DNA of 64,000 bases from Leuconostoc gasicomitatum LMG 18811 (GTDB taxonomy: Bacteria > Bacillota > Bacilli > Lactobacillales > Lactobacillaceae). The stretch spans positions 186,001-250,000 of the forward strand of contig NC_014319.1 in NCBI RefSeq assembly GCF_000196855.1, in the 5' to 3' direction. A program made the translations under genes and the position numbers. The notes under the pieces are model-generated. The model saw nothing but the letters and a program-made list of their open reading frames with translations. It did not search any database and was not told where the DNA came from. Shown one piece after another: positions 33,453 through 42,533 of the stretch (the first letter of the stretch is position 1; each line of letters starts with the position of its first letter).

Positions 33453-34192
33453 AATTCAATCAATAGTATCTAATTTGTATGTCATTTACGAAAGGAGAAT
33501 AAGGACAAAGAACTAAATTTTAAATAGGAAAATGATATTGTCTTCTTGGTATTTGCTGTGTTTTTTGGGCAAAAATTTAATATTTTTAGGGTATTTGGAC
33601 AACGGCTATAGTATTCTTTTTGTTTAGCACGATAGCAACTTATTAAATGATTTTTGGTTATGATTTAGTTAAAAAGTGACAAAATACATAGTTTTAAGTG
33701 GTTGAACCGTATTTTTAATTAGAACTATTCATTCTACGATACTGGAACATATTAATAGTAGTATATCAAATAAGTTTTTTCGTTAGCATTGCTGGAATAT
33801 GATAATGCACTTTATTAGCTGTCCTAACATTTATCATTAGTATTGTTAGAAGAATTGAGAAATTGTTTTTTAGACAGCAGAATTATTGCTAAAATCATAC
33901 CCACAATCTGTTATTTTTGGTGTTGTAATAACGTAGATTAGCTTATTTTTACTTGTATTAACATCATTATTGTTGTTTTAATTCATCTGGAAATGGCGTG
34001 ATAGTGCTCATGCAAATCACAAATTATTACTTAGGCGATACATTCTTAACTATAGTGTGTATTATAAGTTTTTGAACTATGATTATTAGATTAATAGCGT
34101 TGTGCGCATAAAATATTCATTTTATTGTTTATGGTTTCAAATTTTAATTTAGATGCAATTCTTAGCCGAAGGTTACCAATTTTAATGATTTT

Positions 34193-34235
34193 ATATACAA
34201 TACGTATACTATTCAATAATATACGTATTGTATAT
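34193..34235. repeat. Perfect 16-bp inverted repeat
   Basis: ATATACAATACGTATA (34193-34208) and TATACGTATTGTATAT (34220-34235) are exact complements separated by 11 bases. There is no T-run on either side and no gene within 370 bases downstream. The function is unknown. Confidence 0.8.
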
Positions 34236-34614
34236 GTGTTTACTCATGGTATTAAAACATATTACGATTATTTTAGATGGTATAAAATCTCTGCTAATTC
34301 ACATTTACGATAGTGAAAATATGGGGTATATTTTATATAGGATTAGAAGGCACAGACTGATAGTACATATTAATAGTGAAAAATTAAAATATGAATTTTT
34401 TTTTCACCTTTATGGTGCCTAACTAGTAAGTTAAGTTAGTTTATAAACTAAAAATTTATTATGAATATGGCAAAAAAGTGGTGAACACAATAATAATGTT
34501 GAAAATGGGAATAATATTTCAGTAATGTGGGGTTATTGATGTTAAAATATAAAAAGTACAATATCACAATAATTTTAAATTTAGGTTTAGATAAATGTAA
34601 ATAGGAGAGAAATG

Positions 34615-37600
34615 ATGAAAGAAAATATTTCACGAAAAAAGTTATATAAGTCCGGTAAGGTGTGGGTGACAGCTGCCACTGTATCTGCGATAATAGGCAT
34701 GGTAGGTGGGGCAACGACTAAAGTTAGTGCTGATACAGTTGCTGCAAAAGTGGATAATAACGTAAAAATTGTTACGAAAATGGAACCGATTACAAAAAAT
34801 TCTGTAAAAGCAGGAGAAACAGACAAAGCAGTTGCTGACACAACAAAAGCAGGAGAAACAGACAAAGCAGTTGCTGACACAACAAAAGCAGGAGAAACAG
34901 ACAAAGCAGTTGCTGATACAACAAAAGCAGGAGAAACAGACAAAGCAGTTGCTGACACAACAAAAGCAGGAGAAACAGACAAAGCAGTTGCTGACACAAC
35001 AAAAGCAGGAGAAACAGACAAAGCAGTTGTTAATACAACAAAGGCAGCAGAAACAGACAAAATAGCAGATGAATTAAATATAAAATCTCAGAAATCTAAG
35101 TTGACTGATCTGGGAAACAAATTATTATTAGATGCAGCAATTGATAATCAAACACTTCAAAATTTAACCGACCAACAAATAACTGCTTTAAACGCTGCCG
35201 CTCTTAAATATTATGATAATCCCAATAAAAAAGCTGACATAAATGCCATCACATATAAACATTTTGATGATTTAATTAATCAGCTCAATGAGCAGCCAGT
35301 GTCATTGGCAGTGCCCAAATTTAATTCTGGAAATATAAAAAATTTACCTGCAGTTACTACAAAAAGTGCACAAACGGGAGAAGTAGCGAATCTTGATATT
35401 TGGGATTCATGGATGGTTCAGGATGCTAAAACTCAACGAGTGGCTGAGATTAAAGGTTCTCAAGTGATGTTTGCATTAGCAGGATTACCAAGCAATCCAA
35501 GTGATACTCATTTATACATGTTATCTGCACCATATAAAGCGACTGCGCTAAGTGATTGGAAAATGATAGGCCCTGTATTTGGTTATGAAGCAGTGCCTTG
35601 GAATCAAGAATGGTCGGGATCTGCGACGTTAAATGATAATGAAAGTATTCAGTTATTTTATACACGTGTGCAATGGAATAATGATCTCAGGCAAAACATG
35701 CAAAAGCTTCATACGGTGAACATTATTGTGAAGGAAGATAAGAATAAGACTTTATATATTGAAGGTATTAAAAATGATCATTTGATTTTTGAAGGTGATG
35801 GGACCAATTATCAACAAATAGAACAAACATTTAATGTTGATAGAGACAATTTCACATTACGCGATCCACATGTCATTGAAGGTGATGGGACACGATACTT
35901 AGCATTTGAAAGCAACACGGGTACTGATAAAAATTCAGGTTATGATAACATAACAGATTTATCTAATTATGGTGGATCATTAAACTATAATGTTATCAAG
36001 TTACTAGAGGTATCAGGTAACGAGGAGACGTCTAGAGTTGCTTCATTGGCTAATGGAGCCTTGGGATTAGTAAGGTTGACAAATGTACAAGATAACCCAA
36101 CAGTGGATCATGTATATAGTCCTCTGATAACTAGTAATATAGTTACTGATGAAATTGAACGTGCAAATATAGTTCCGATGAATGGCAAATATTATTTATT
36201 TACAGATACAAGAGTATCAAAATCTAGTTTAGAATCTAGTGGAAGAAGAACTAATGTCTCTGATATTGCCATGTTAGGTTATGTCAGCGATACAATATTT
36301 GGATCGTATAAGCCTCTGAATGGTAACGGCGCTGTATTATTAGGAAATACTGATTATGGAGATAGAACCGACACATATTCTTATTACGCTGTTCCAGTAA
36401 ATGGCTATAGCGATCGTTTATTGGTTACTAGTTATATGTCAAATAGAAATTATGCAGCTGGTAAAAATTTAAATGCAACTACAGCACCATCATTCATTAT
36501 TAAAATTAATGACAACGATACAACATCGGTAGAACAGACTATAACCACGCAAAATGATTGGGTTGATCCATATAATGCGATAGACTCAGCCATGTATGGA
36601 TTTCCAGGACAAAATGTTAATTTTAAGAAATATATAAATAGTTCATTTAGAAAAGATGGTATGTATTTAAATGCACCTTATGGGGCTAACGTAACAAATG
36701 AACAAGGCTATAATTTAAATCCAATTAACGTGGGAAATACTACGCAATATAATGGTGAAAATGTAATAATTACAAAGCAATATGTAACCAGTGACACTGT
36801 AACATGGTATCTTACAAGTTTAAATAATCAATCTGTTTGGATTGACAGTCGAGCATTTACATCAGTGCCTTTGAAAGTAACAGATATGATGAGCTTTGTT
36901 ACCTATGATGGTCGTAAAGACGGTATGTACATTAATGCACCATATGGTATGGAAAATGCCCAATATGTTGGTCAGATTAATAATTATAATGGTACAGCTT
37001 TTGTAATTAAGGCACAGTACAATACACGAGGCGTGACTTGGAATTTACTGCAAGTTAACGGGCAAGAAGTATGGATAGATAATCGGTCATTTGCAACAAA
37101 CTTTACACGTGAAGTCAATAATAGAATGTTTGTCAACAGTGCAAACAGAACAGATGGTTTGTATATTAACGGTACTTATGGTCAGGGTAACGCGCTTTGG
37201 GTTGGCAACACTAAAAAGTATAATAGTCAGATTGCCACAGTTACTAAGCAGTATTATGATGATAAAGGTATTGTCTGGAATCAGGTTATGCTTGGTGGGC
37301 AAACAGTGTGGGTGGATAATCGTGCTTTTACACAACTCCAAACACAAGATATTAAGCAACAGCTATATATTAATAGTAATCAGCGTACGGACAGTTTGTA
37401 TGCAAACATGCCATACCGTGGTGATGGTTCACGTTGGGTAGATCGCACAACATCATTTAATGGGCAACGTGTTGATGCAATTAAGCAGGGGAAAGATGCC
37501 TATGGTGTGACTTGGAATTTGATCAAGTTGAATGGTCAAGAACTGTGGGTTGATAAGAATGCGCTCACTACAACATATACGCAAAACTTAAATATGAATA

Positions 37601-38301
37601 TGTATGTTAATAGTTCACAAAGAACAGACGGTCTCTATATTTCAGCACCTTATGGTGTTAAAAATGCTAAATGGATTGGTAATACAAAGTCGGTTAACGG
37701 ACAATATGTTAAAATATCACAACAATATGCCAATGAATTTGGGATTACTTTCTATTTAGTTAATTTACATGGACAAAATACTTGGATTGATAATCGTGCA
37801 TTTAGTGCAACCTTTGATCAAATTGTAGCGCTAAACGCTACAATTAATACACGCCAACGAGCAGACGGAATGTATTTGAATTCATCATATGGGGAAACAA
37901 ATTCAAAATATACTGGGAATGTAAGCCAGTATAATAATCAAAAGGTTACTGTAACTAAAGAACATTCAGATACTAAAGGAGTTGTCTGGTATCTTGCTAA
38001 TGTTAATAATCAGCAAGTATGGATTGATAAACGTTCGTTTTCTCCAATTGTAACAAGGTCAGTTGCATACAGTGCAACGATTACATTACGTGCAAGTTCA
38101 GATGGCATGTATTTGAATGCGCCATATGGGGAAACAAATTCGAAATTTTTCGATAAAACCAGTAACAATAGATATAAGAATACTAAAGTTCAAGTAACAG
38201 AAGAATACACAAATTTAAAGGGTGTAGTATGGAATTTGATCAAGTTAAATGGGAATGACGGACAACAAGTATGGATTGACCAACGTGCTTTGAAAGTTTA
38301 A
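34615..38301 (+). CDS. Secreted GH68 fructansucrase (levansucrase/inulosucrase) with APY-type C-terminal repeats
   Basis: A 1228-residue extracellular enzyme. Residues 1-42 are a KxYKxGKxW-type signal peptide (KKLYKSGKVWV). A repeat block (about 65-150) follows, with KAGETDKAVADTT recurring. GH68 covers about 240-665: nucleophile D264 in WDSWMVQD, EWSGSA, transition-state D417 in LRDPHVIEGDG and acid/base E515 in DEIERAN, so the active site is complete. Seven C-terminal repeats of about 75-85 residues carry GMYLNAPYG-type APY motifs and W[IV]D[NKS]RAF ends, like alternansucrase and Leuconostoc fructansucrases; they probably bind glucan. It makes fructan from sucrose. Levan versus inulin type cannot be decided. 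AGGAG favours ATG 34615 over 34612. Confidence 0.93.
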   Translation: MKENISRKKLYKSGKVWVTAATVSAIIGMVGGATTKVSADTVAAKVDNNVKIVTKMEPITKNSVKAGETDKAVADTTKAGETDKAVADTTKAGETDKAVADTTKAGETDKAVADTTKAGETDKAVADTTKAGETDKAVVNTTKAAETDKIADELNIKSQKSKLTDLGNKLLLDAAIDNQTLQNLTDQQITALNAAALKYYDNPNKKADINAITYKHFDDLINQLNEQPVSLAVPKFNSGNIKNLPAVTTKSAQTGEVANLDIWDSWMVQDAKTQRVAEIKGSQVMFALAGLPSNPSDTHLYMLSAPYKATALSDWKMIGPVFGYEAVPWNQEWSGSATLNDNESIQLFYTRVQWNNDLRQNMQKLHTVNIIVKEDKNKTLYIEGIKNDHLIFEGDGTNYQQIEQTFNVDRDNFTLRDPHVIEGDGTRYLAFESNTGTDKNSGYDNITDLSNYGGSLNYNVIKLLEVSGNEETSRVASLANGALGLVRLTNVQDNPTVDHVYSPLITSNIVTDEIERANIVPMNGKYYLFTDTRVSKSSLESSGRRTNVSDIAMLGYVSDTIFGSYKPLNGNGAVLLGNTDYGDRTDTYSYYAVPVNGYSDRLLVTSYMSNRNYAAGKNLNATTAPSFIIKINDNDTTSVEQTITTQNDWVDPYNAIDSAMYGFPGQNVNFKKYINSSFRKDGMYLNAPYGANVTNEQGYNLNPINVGNTTQYNGENVIITKQYVTSDTVTWYLTSLNNQSVWIDSRAFTSVPLKVTDMMSFVTYDGRKDGMYINAPYGMENAQYVGQINNYNGTAFVIKAQYNTRGVTWNLLQVNGQEVWIDNRSFATNFTREVNNRMFVNSANRTDGLYINGTYGQGNALWVGNTKKYNSQIATVTKQYYDDKGIVWNQVMLGGQTVWVDNRAFTQLQTQDIKQQLYINSNQRTDSLYANMPYRGDGSRWVDRTTSFNGQRVDAIKQGKDAYGVTWNLIKLNGQELWVDKNALTTTYTQNLNMNMYVNSSQRTDGLYISAPYGVKNAKWIGNTKSVNGQYVKISQQYANEFGITFYLVNLHGQNTWIDNRAFSATFDQIVALNATINTRQRADGMYLNSSYGETNSKYTGNVSQYNNQKVTVTKEHSDTKGVVWYLANVNNQQVWIDKRSFSPIVTRSVAYSATITLRASSDGMYLNAPYGETNSKFFDKTSNNRYKNTKVQVTEEYTNLKGVVWNLIKLNGNDGQQVWIDQRALKV
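34807..35040 (+). repeat. Six tandem 39-bp repeats in the fructansucrase gene
   Basis: The unit encodes KAGETDKAVADTT. Five copies are nearly identical, the sixth ends AVVNTT, and a seventh partial copy (KAAETDKIA) follows. The near identity at the DNA level suggests recent slippage or recombination and likely copy-number variation between strains. Confidence 0.92.
36640..38298 (+). repeat. Seven C-terminal APY/GW-like repeats of the fructansucrase
   Basis: Each unit of about 230-250 bp encodes an R-x-DG-[ML]Y-x-[NS]APYG-like start and a QxVWID-x-R-[AS]F end. Copies 3, 4 and 6 have diverged at the APY triplet (GTY, MPY, SSY). They are expected to bind polysaccharide or the cell wall. Confidence 0.85.
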
Positions 38302-38349
38302 CTTTCCAAAAAATAACCAAATTATTTTGATTATAGGGCGTAGCTTAGT

Positions 38350-38397
38350 AAGTGGTTGTTAACAATGATTCTCAAACATTGTTAACAACCACTTTTT
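38350..38397 (+). terminator. Terminator of the fructansucrase gene
   Basis: An 18-bp perfect stem (AAGTGGTTGTTAACAATG with its complement) and a T-run, about 50 bases after the stop. Confidence 0.93.
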
Positions 38398-38502
38398 ATC
38401 GCCAACGATAACAATTAAATTATAATTAAAAAAAGATCGAATTAAAATCATCCTTGCGGTAGAATATAATGGTTGGTAAATTGAAAAAATAGGTGTTTAA
38501 AT

Positions 38503-39750
38503 ATGGCGTTTAACCAGTACAAAGAAAATATAGTTTTAGCAGTGTCAACCGTAGTGCTAGGCGTGATTGTCGGATTGAGTTCCCTATTATTATCCCTCTT
38601 TTTAGAAGTTATTGAGCATTTCTTTTTACATTATGAAGAAACGGCAAAATTTCCGGCACCAGTCGGTGCAACACCAATTGATCGGCTACTTTCTGTTGCT
38701 GTTGGTGGTGTGATTGCGGCTGTAATTTGGTGGTTTTTACGCACCAAAACAACGCCGACTATCAGCATTAAAAGGGCATTAGCTGGTGAACGCATGCCTT
38801 TTTGGCAAACAGTGGTTCATGTTGTGACACAAATATTTTACGTTGGCACTGGTGGATCTGTTGGGCGTGAATTAGCACCACGAGAAGCTGGGGCGCTTTT
38901 GGCGCAAAAATGGGAAGATTTATGCGACAGATACCATGTCCCTAAGTTAACAGCAGAAGATAAACGCTTATTGATTACAGCAGCTGCTGGCGCCGGCTTT
39001 GCCGGGATTTATATTGCGCCAATTACTGGGATGTTTTTTTCGGTTGAAGTATTATTTAAAAAATTAACTCTGCGAACAGTTGGCGTTAGTTTAACGATGT
39101 CAATAATTGCCATGTTTGTTGGATCGTTAGTTAAAGGCTTCAAGCCGTACTATATACTTACAGATGTTAAGTTTTCATTGGTGAGTTTTGTGTTTGTGCT
39201 GATTTTAGCACCATTAAGTGGTTTAGCAGGTAGTTGGTTTAGAAAGTTTTTTCAATGGGCCGAAAAACATCAAACAAAAGATAATCACATTCTATGGCAA
39301 TTGCCAGTGGCAGCTATCTTAACTGGTATTGTGGCATACTTTTTTCCTGAAATTATGGGGAATGGCCGTTCATTAGCACAACTCGCCATTAATAGTCATC
39401 AATTAACGATGTTGGTTATTCTAGTCGTAGGGGCTTTATTAAAAGTCGTTGTGACGGTCTTAACCATTCGTGCAGGCGCTTCAGGTGGCACATTGACGCC
39501 TTCTATTGCTGTTGGTGGGGCATTAGGTGCTGTGTTAAGTCTTATCTTAGCTATTTGGATTCCAGGTATGTCAATTGGACAAGGCGCTATTTTAGGGGCA
39601 GGCACACTATTAGCAGCATCTCAGCAAGCACCTTTTATGGCAATGTTCATGTTGATTGAAATATGTCATTTAGAGTCGTCTGCTTTACTACCAATGGGAT
39701 TTGGGATTTTAATAGCGACTGCTGTTTCAAAAAAAATATTGTCTGATTAG
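38503..39750 (+). CDS. ClC family chloride channel/transporter
   Basis: A 415-residue membrane protein with about ten to twelve spans. The ClC signatures are GTGGSVGRELAPREAGALLA (GREGP-like; the Glu of GREL would be the gating Glu), AAGAGFAGIYIAPITGMFFSVE and the later GASGGTLTPSIAVGGALGAVL. There is no C-terminal CBS pair. Substrate (Cl-, F- or another anion) and channel versus H+-coupled mode cannot be decided; the canonical N-terminal GSGIP is not conserved. SD AGGTG precedes the ATG. It is monocistronic, with the terminator overlapping the last codons. Confidence 0.87.
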   Translation: MAFNQYKENIVLAVSTVVLGVIVGLSSLLLSLFLEVIEHFFLHYEETAKFPAPVGATPIDRLLSVAVGGVIAAVIWWFLRTKTTPTISIKRALAGERMPFWQTVVHVVTQIFYVGTGGSVGRELAPREAGALLAQKWEDLCDRYHVPKLTAEDKRLLITAAAGAGFAGIYIAPITGMFFSVEVLFKKLTLRTVGVSLTMSIIAMFVGSLVKGFKPYYILTDVKFSLVSFVFVLILAPLSGLAGSWFRKFFQWAEKHQTKDNHILWQLPVAAILTGIVAYFFPEIMGNGRSLAQLAINSHQLTMLVILVVGALLKVVVTVLTIRAGASGGTLTPSIAVGGALGAVLSLILAIWIPGMSIGQGAILGAGTLLAASQQAPFMAMFMLIEICHLESSALLPMGFGILIATAVSKKILSD

Positions 39751-39761
39751 ACAATATTTTT
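39734..39761 (+). terminator. Terminator of the ClC gene
   Basis: AAATATTGTCT-GATT-AGACAATATTT with a T-run, overlapping the stop codon. Confidence 0.85.
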
Positions 39762-39967
39762 GTCGAACATAAATGGTTGCTTAATGATGCAATCTGATGA
39801 AAGTTGGTATGATAGGTTTTTGGTGAATGGAAATTTGTTATTAGCAATCTATCCGTGCGCAATTAAGGATTGCTAATTGCGGTTTTTAGTCGTTTAATTG
39901 CTATACTTTATGTCCCTCATGCAGCATAATTAGGGGAGTTAAATAACTAGAAATGAGGATTGATGTG

Positions 39968-40366
39968 ATGGCTAATGTATTACCGAATCAGCTCAAAAAG
40001 TATCGCTCTGATTTAAACATGTCACAAGAGGATGTAGCTGATAAATTGTTTGTTTCACGACAAGCTGTATCACGCTGGGAATCTGGAGACGCGACACCAG
40101 ACTTAACAAACCTAATTAAATTAACCGAAATATTTAAGTGCTCCCTTGATAGTTTGGTACTAGGAATTGAAGAGACACCTTCTAAGTCGGGAACGCCTGA
40201 AATTGACAGTAGTGAGTTTACATTTGACCCACGTCGTGGGGAGTATGTTCGCCGTCGTAAAAATATGAATTTTTGGGATTTTGCAGCCAGCTATTGGTGG
40301 CTTATTTTCCCTGTCGGCGGCTTTTTAAGCTGGATTATCCCGGAGATCGTTGGTGTTTTTAGATAA
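39968..40366 (+). CDS. XRE family regulator with C-terminal membrane segment
   Basis: A 132-residue protein. Residues 5-60 are a Cro/C1-type helix-turn-helix (LKKYRSDLNMSQEDVADKLF, VSRQAVSRWESGDATPDL). A linker with FDPRRGEYVRRRK and a single C-terminal hydrophobic segment (WWLIFPVGGFLSWIIPEIVG) suggest membrane tethering. Targets are unknown; the group resembles the many small XRE regulators with C-terminal spans in lactobacilli. The start was placed at ATG 39968 using GAGG nine bases upstream; an in-frame ATG at 39953 lacks an SD. Confidence 0.8.
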   Translation: MANVLPNQLKKYRSDLNMSQEDVADKLFVSRQAVSRWESGDATPDLTNLIKLTEIFKCSLDSLVLGIEETPSKSGTPEIDSSEFTFDPRRGEYVRRRKNMNFWDFAASYWWLIFPVGGFLSWIIPEIVGVFR

Positions 40367-40375
40367 TTAGTACTC

Positions 40376-40407
40376 AAAAGGGCCAAACATTTTTGTTTGG
40401 CCCTTTT
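40376..40407. terminator. Bidirectional terminator
   Basis: AAAAGGGCCAAACA and TGTTTGGCCCTTTT form a perfect stem between convergent XRE and VOC genes. Confidence 0.92.
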
Positions 40408-40411
40408 AAAT

Positions 40412-40744
40412 TTATTTATTTGCTTCTAATATAATGGTATTGCCCTCTGAATCGTTTATTTGGAAAGCAATTTTATTCCCAAAGCGTTCCTCGGGATTGC
40501 CAACAATAGTAATAAAGTTATTACGTAGGTGCTTGAGCAACTCTTCTTGATGATCTCTTACCAGTATTTCAAGTGTATCCGTGGGCTTACCATTAACAAA
40601 AGTAATGTCCTCACCATCTAACACCAAATGTCGACCACTTTCATGACCTGATTGGGGCAAATCAAAAACATCACGCCAAAAACGATAGGCACGATTGATG
40701 TCAGTTGCTGGAATTATTTTAATATTAAGTTTGCGTGGTTTCAT
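40412..40744 (-). CDS. VOC/glyoxalase-like family protein
   Basis: A 110-residue single vicinal-oxygen-chelate domain: RAYRFWRDVFDLP, GRHLVLDGEDITFV and the C-terminal KIAFQINDSEGNTIILEA. The metal-ligand pattern is incomplete by eye, so a catalytic role is uncertain; a binding or resistance-type role is possible. No SD precedes ATG 40744. Instead TTGAAA, 16 bases, TATACT ends nine bases before the ATG, suggesting a leaderless transcript. It is divergent from the ABC-F gene. Confidence 0.7.
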   Translation of the reverse strand: MKPRKLNIKIIPATDINRAYRFWRDVFDLPQSGHESGRHLVLDGEDITFVNGKPTDTLEILVRDHQEELLKHLRNNFITIVGNPEERFGNKIAFQINDSEGNTIILEANK

Positions 40745-40844
40745 AATACTATAAGTATAGCTGAATTTAGTCAATTTTCAACATATTTATTGATAATAAG
40801 ATTTTCAGCCACATATCAATCTAAAATATGTTACACTTATAGCT
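40745..40844. promoter_or_regulatory. Divergent promoter region giving apparently leaderless transcripts
   Basis: On the minus strand TTGAAA-16-TATACT lies nine bases before the VOC ATG. On the plus strand TACACT (40832-40837) lies seven bases before the ABC-F ATG at 40845, with a poor -35. No SD is visible for either gene. Confidence 0.5.
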
Positions 40845-42401
40845 ATGGCATTATTAGAAATCAGTGGGCTTTCAATGGCCTACGCAGAAAAAACTTTATA
40901 TGAAGACGCAGCATTCGAATTACAACAAGGCGAACACATGGGAATTGTCGGCCAAAACGGTGCAGGTAAGTCAACGCTTATCAAGATCGTTACGGGTCAG
41001 GAATTACCTTTGTCTGGTAAAATTGAGTGGCAAAAAGGCCTTAAAATTGGCTATTTGGACCAGTATGCAGAGATTCCAGATGGCATGAATTTGATTGCCT
41101 TTTTGCATACTGCCTATCAAGACCTATATGATAAACAAGATCGTATAACAGATCTTTATAATGAATACGCGGAATCAATGAACGATAAATTGTTGGAACG
41201 CGCTGGACGTATGCAAGAGGAACTTGATGCGGCCGGATTTTATGATGTTGACACAAAAATTGAACGTGTGATTTCTGGACTTGGTTTAGAAGCTATTGGA
41301 CGTGATCGTGAGTTGGATCAAATGTCTGGTGGACAACGCGCTAAAGTCATTTTAGCAAAGCTATTGCTTGAAAATGATGATGTCATTATTTTAGATGAAC
41401 CAACCAACTATTTGGATGTGGCACATATTGAATGGCTAGAGGATTTTTTGCAAAATTATGAAGGGTCAGCCATGATTATTTCTCATGATTTTGACTTTTT
41501 AGATAAAGTAACTAATGCCATCATTGATCTATCATTTGGAAAAATTACTAAGTTCCGTGGCTCATTCAAAAAAGCTATGCGACAAAAAGATGAACGTTCA
41601 GAGCAACAGTTACGTCAATATGAAAAGCAGCAAGGTGAGATTGAAAAAGCGCAAAAGTTTATTGCCAAAAACAAAGCACGTGCTTCAACATCTAAACAAG
41701 CCAAATCACGTGAAAAAATGTTGGCGCGCATGGATAAAGTTGATCCGCCATCTGAAGCACTTCAAGCAAAGTTCAATTTCCCCTATGTGAATTCACAGTC
41801 TGCTAATGCTTTGGCGGTAAACAATTTATCAGTGGGATATGTTACACCAGTTTTGGAGCCAGTCACATTTTCAATTACGACAGGACAAAAGCTTGTCTTT
41901 AAAGGATTTAATGGTGCTGGTAAATCAACATTGATTAAATCTATTCTAGGTGTTATTCCAGCACTTCATGGTGAAGCTGAGTTTTCTCCGTCTGCCGTTG
42001 TCAATTATTTTGACCAAGATTTAGAATGGGATGACGATACCAAAACGCCGCTAAGAGAGATGCAAGATCGGTTCCCAAAGTTAGAGCCCAAAGCATTACG
42101 GACACGTTTAGCGGCAGCTGGTATTAACGCTGAAAATGCACAGAAACAAATGCAATTGCTTTCTGGTGGTGAACAAACTAAGGTTAAATTGGCGATTATG
42201 GAAATGAAGCCAAGTAATTTTCTGATTTTAGACGAACCAACTAACCATTTGGATGAAGGTACAAAAAATGCCCTTCGTTCAGCAATCGATAAGTTTCCAG
42301 GGAATGTCATTATTGTTTCCCACGAAGTTAGCTTTACTAAGGGTCTTGGCGACCGTGAGCTAAACGTCGCTGCTTTGTCATTTAAGAAAGAATCAGAATA
42401 A
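40845..42401 (+). CDS. ABC-F family ATPase
   Basis: A 518-residue soluble protein with two ATPase domains and no membrane span. Walker A motifs are GQNGAGKST (near 36) and GFNGAGKST (near 352); signatures are MSGGQRAKVILA and LLSGGEQTKVKLA; Walker B motifs are VIILDEPTNYLD and FLILDEPTNHLD. A charged linker (about 240-310) is the ABC-F P-site tip region. ABC-F proteins act on the ribosome; this one is closer to the housekeeping YbiT/Uup group than to antibiotic-resistance types, but that is a by-eye judgement. There is no SD; it is probably leaderless. Confidence 0.88.
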   Translation: MALLEISGLSMAYAEKTLYEDAAFELQQGEHMGIVGQNGAGKSTLIKIVTGQELPLSGKIEWQKGLKIGYLDQYAEIPDGMNLIAFLHTAYQDLYDKQDRITDLYNEYAESMNDKLLERAGRMQEELDAAGFYDVDTKIERVISGLGLEAIGRDRELDQMSGGQRAKVILAKLLLENDDVIILDEPTNYLDVAHIEWLEDFLQNYEGSAMIISHDFDFLDKVTNAIIDLSFGKITKFRGSFKKAMRQKDERSEQQLRQYEKQQGEIEKAQKFIAKNKARASTSKQAKSREKMLARMDKVDPPSEALQAKFNFPYVNSQSANALAVNNLSVGYVTPVLEPVTFSITTGQKLVFKGFNGAGKSTLIKSILGVIPALHGEAEFSPSAVVNYFDQDLEWDDDTKTPLREMQDRFPKLEPKALRTRLAAAGINAENAQKQMQLLSGGEQTKVKLAIMEMKPSNFLILDEPTNHLDEGTKNALRSAIDKFPGNVIIVSHEVSFTKGLGDRELNVAALSFKKESE

Positions 42402-42409
42402 GGGTTGCT

Positions 42410-42433
42410 AAAAACGCTTTCGAGCGTTTTTTT
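42410..42433 (+). terminator. Terminator of the ABC-F gene
   Basis: AAAAACGCT-TTCG-AGCGTTTTTTT, nine bases after the stop. Confidence 0.9.
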
Positions 42434-42440
42434 ATATGGG

Positions 42441-42469
42441 TTGACATTTAGAGTATAGTAAACCATAAT
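42441..42469 (+). promoter_or_regulatory. birA-bioY promoter
   Basis: TTGACA (42441-42446), a 17-base spacer and CATAAT (42464-42469). The -10 lies inside the candidate BirA operator. Confidence 0.7.
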
Positions 42470-42486
42470 TATATAATAAGTTTACT
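42457..42486. promoter_or_regulatory. BirA operator
   Basis: AGTAAAC (42457-42463) and GTTTACT (42480-42486) are exact inverted half-sites separated by 16 bases, the geometry of Firmicute BirA boxes. They overlap the -10, so holo-BirA binding would block transcription of birA-bioY. Confidence 0.8.
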
Positions 42487-42533
42487 TTGAAATGACCTTT
42501 TTGAATATTATAAAAATGACCTGAGGAAAAAAT

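Larger units (their letters stand above)
33202..34611. other. 1.4-kb gene-poor region upstream of the fructansucrase
   Basis: No intact gene was found. It contains a promoter-like TATAAT with a downstream hairpin/T-run (33373-33452), an SD-like AAAGGAG near 33490 with no matching start, hydrophobic coding-like stretches broken by stops in several frames (about 33530-34000), a perfect 16-bp inverted repeat (34193-34235) and a possible fructansucrase promoter (TTGATG 34536-34541, 17 bases, CAATAT). A decayed membrane-protein gene is the best guess for the middle part. Confidence 0.5.

Noticed and set aside
34195-34233. Terminal inverted repeats of an insertion sequence
   Set aside because: Arms are only 11 bases apart, with no transposase nearby and no target-site duplication.
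34125-34422. Two short plus-strand frames before the fructansucrase
   Set aside because: No SD, AT-driven composition, and one runs through the perfect inverted repeat.
34807-35065. Regular direct repeats resembling a CRISPR array
   Set aside because: The 39-bp units are contiguous with no unique spacers and encode a protein repeat inside the fructansucrase frame.
34790-35065. Long open frames in other phases and on the minus strand over the repeat block
   Set aside because: They are by-products of the tandem repeat; low-complexity sequence, no SD, and wholly inside the fructansucrase gene.
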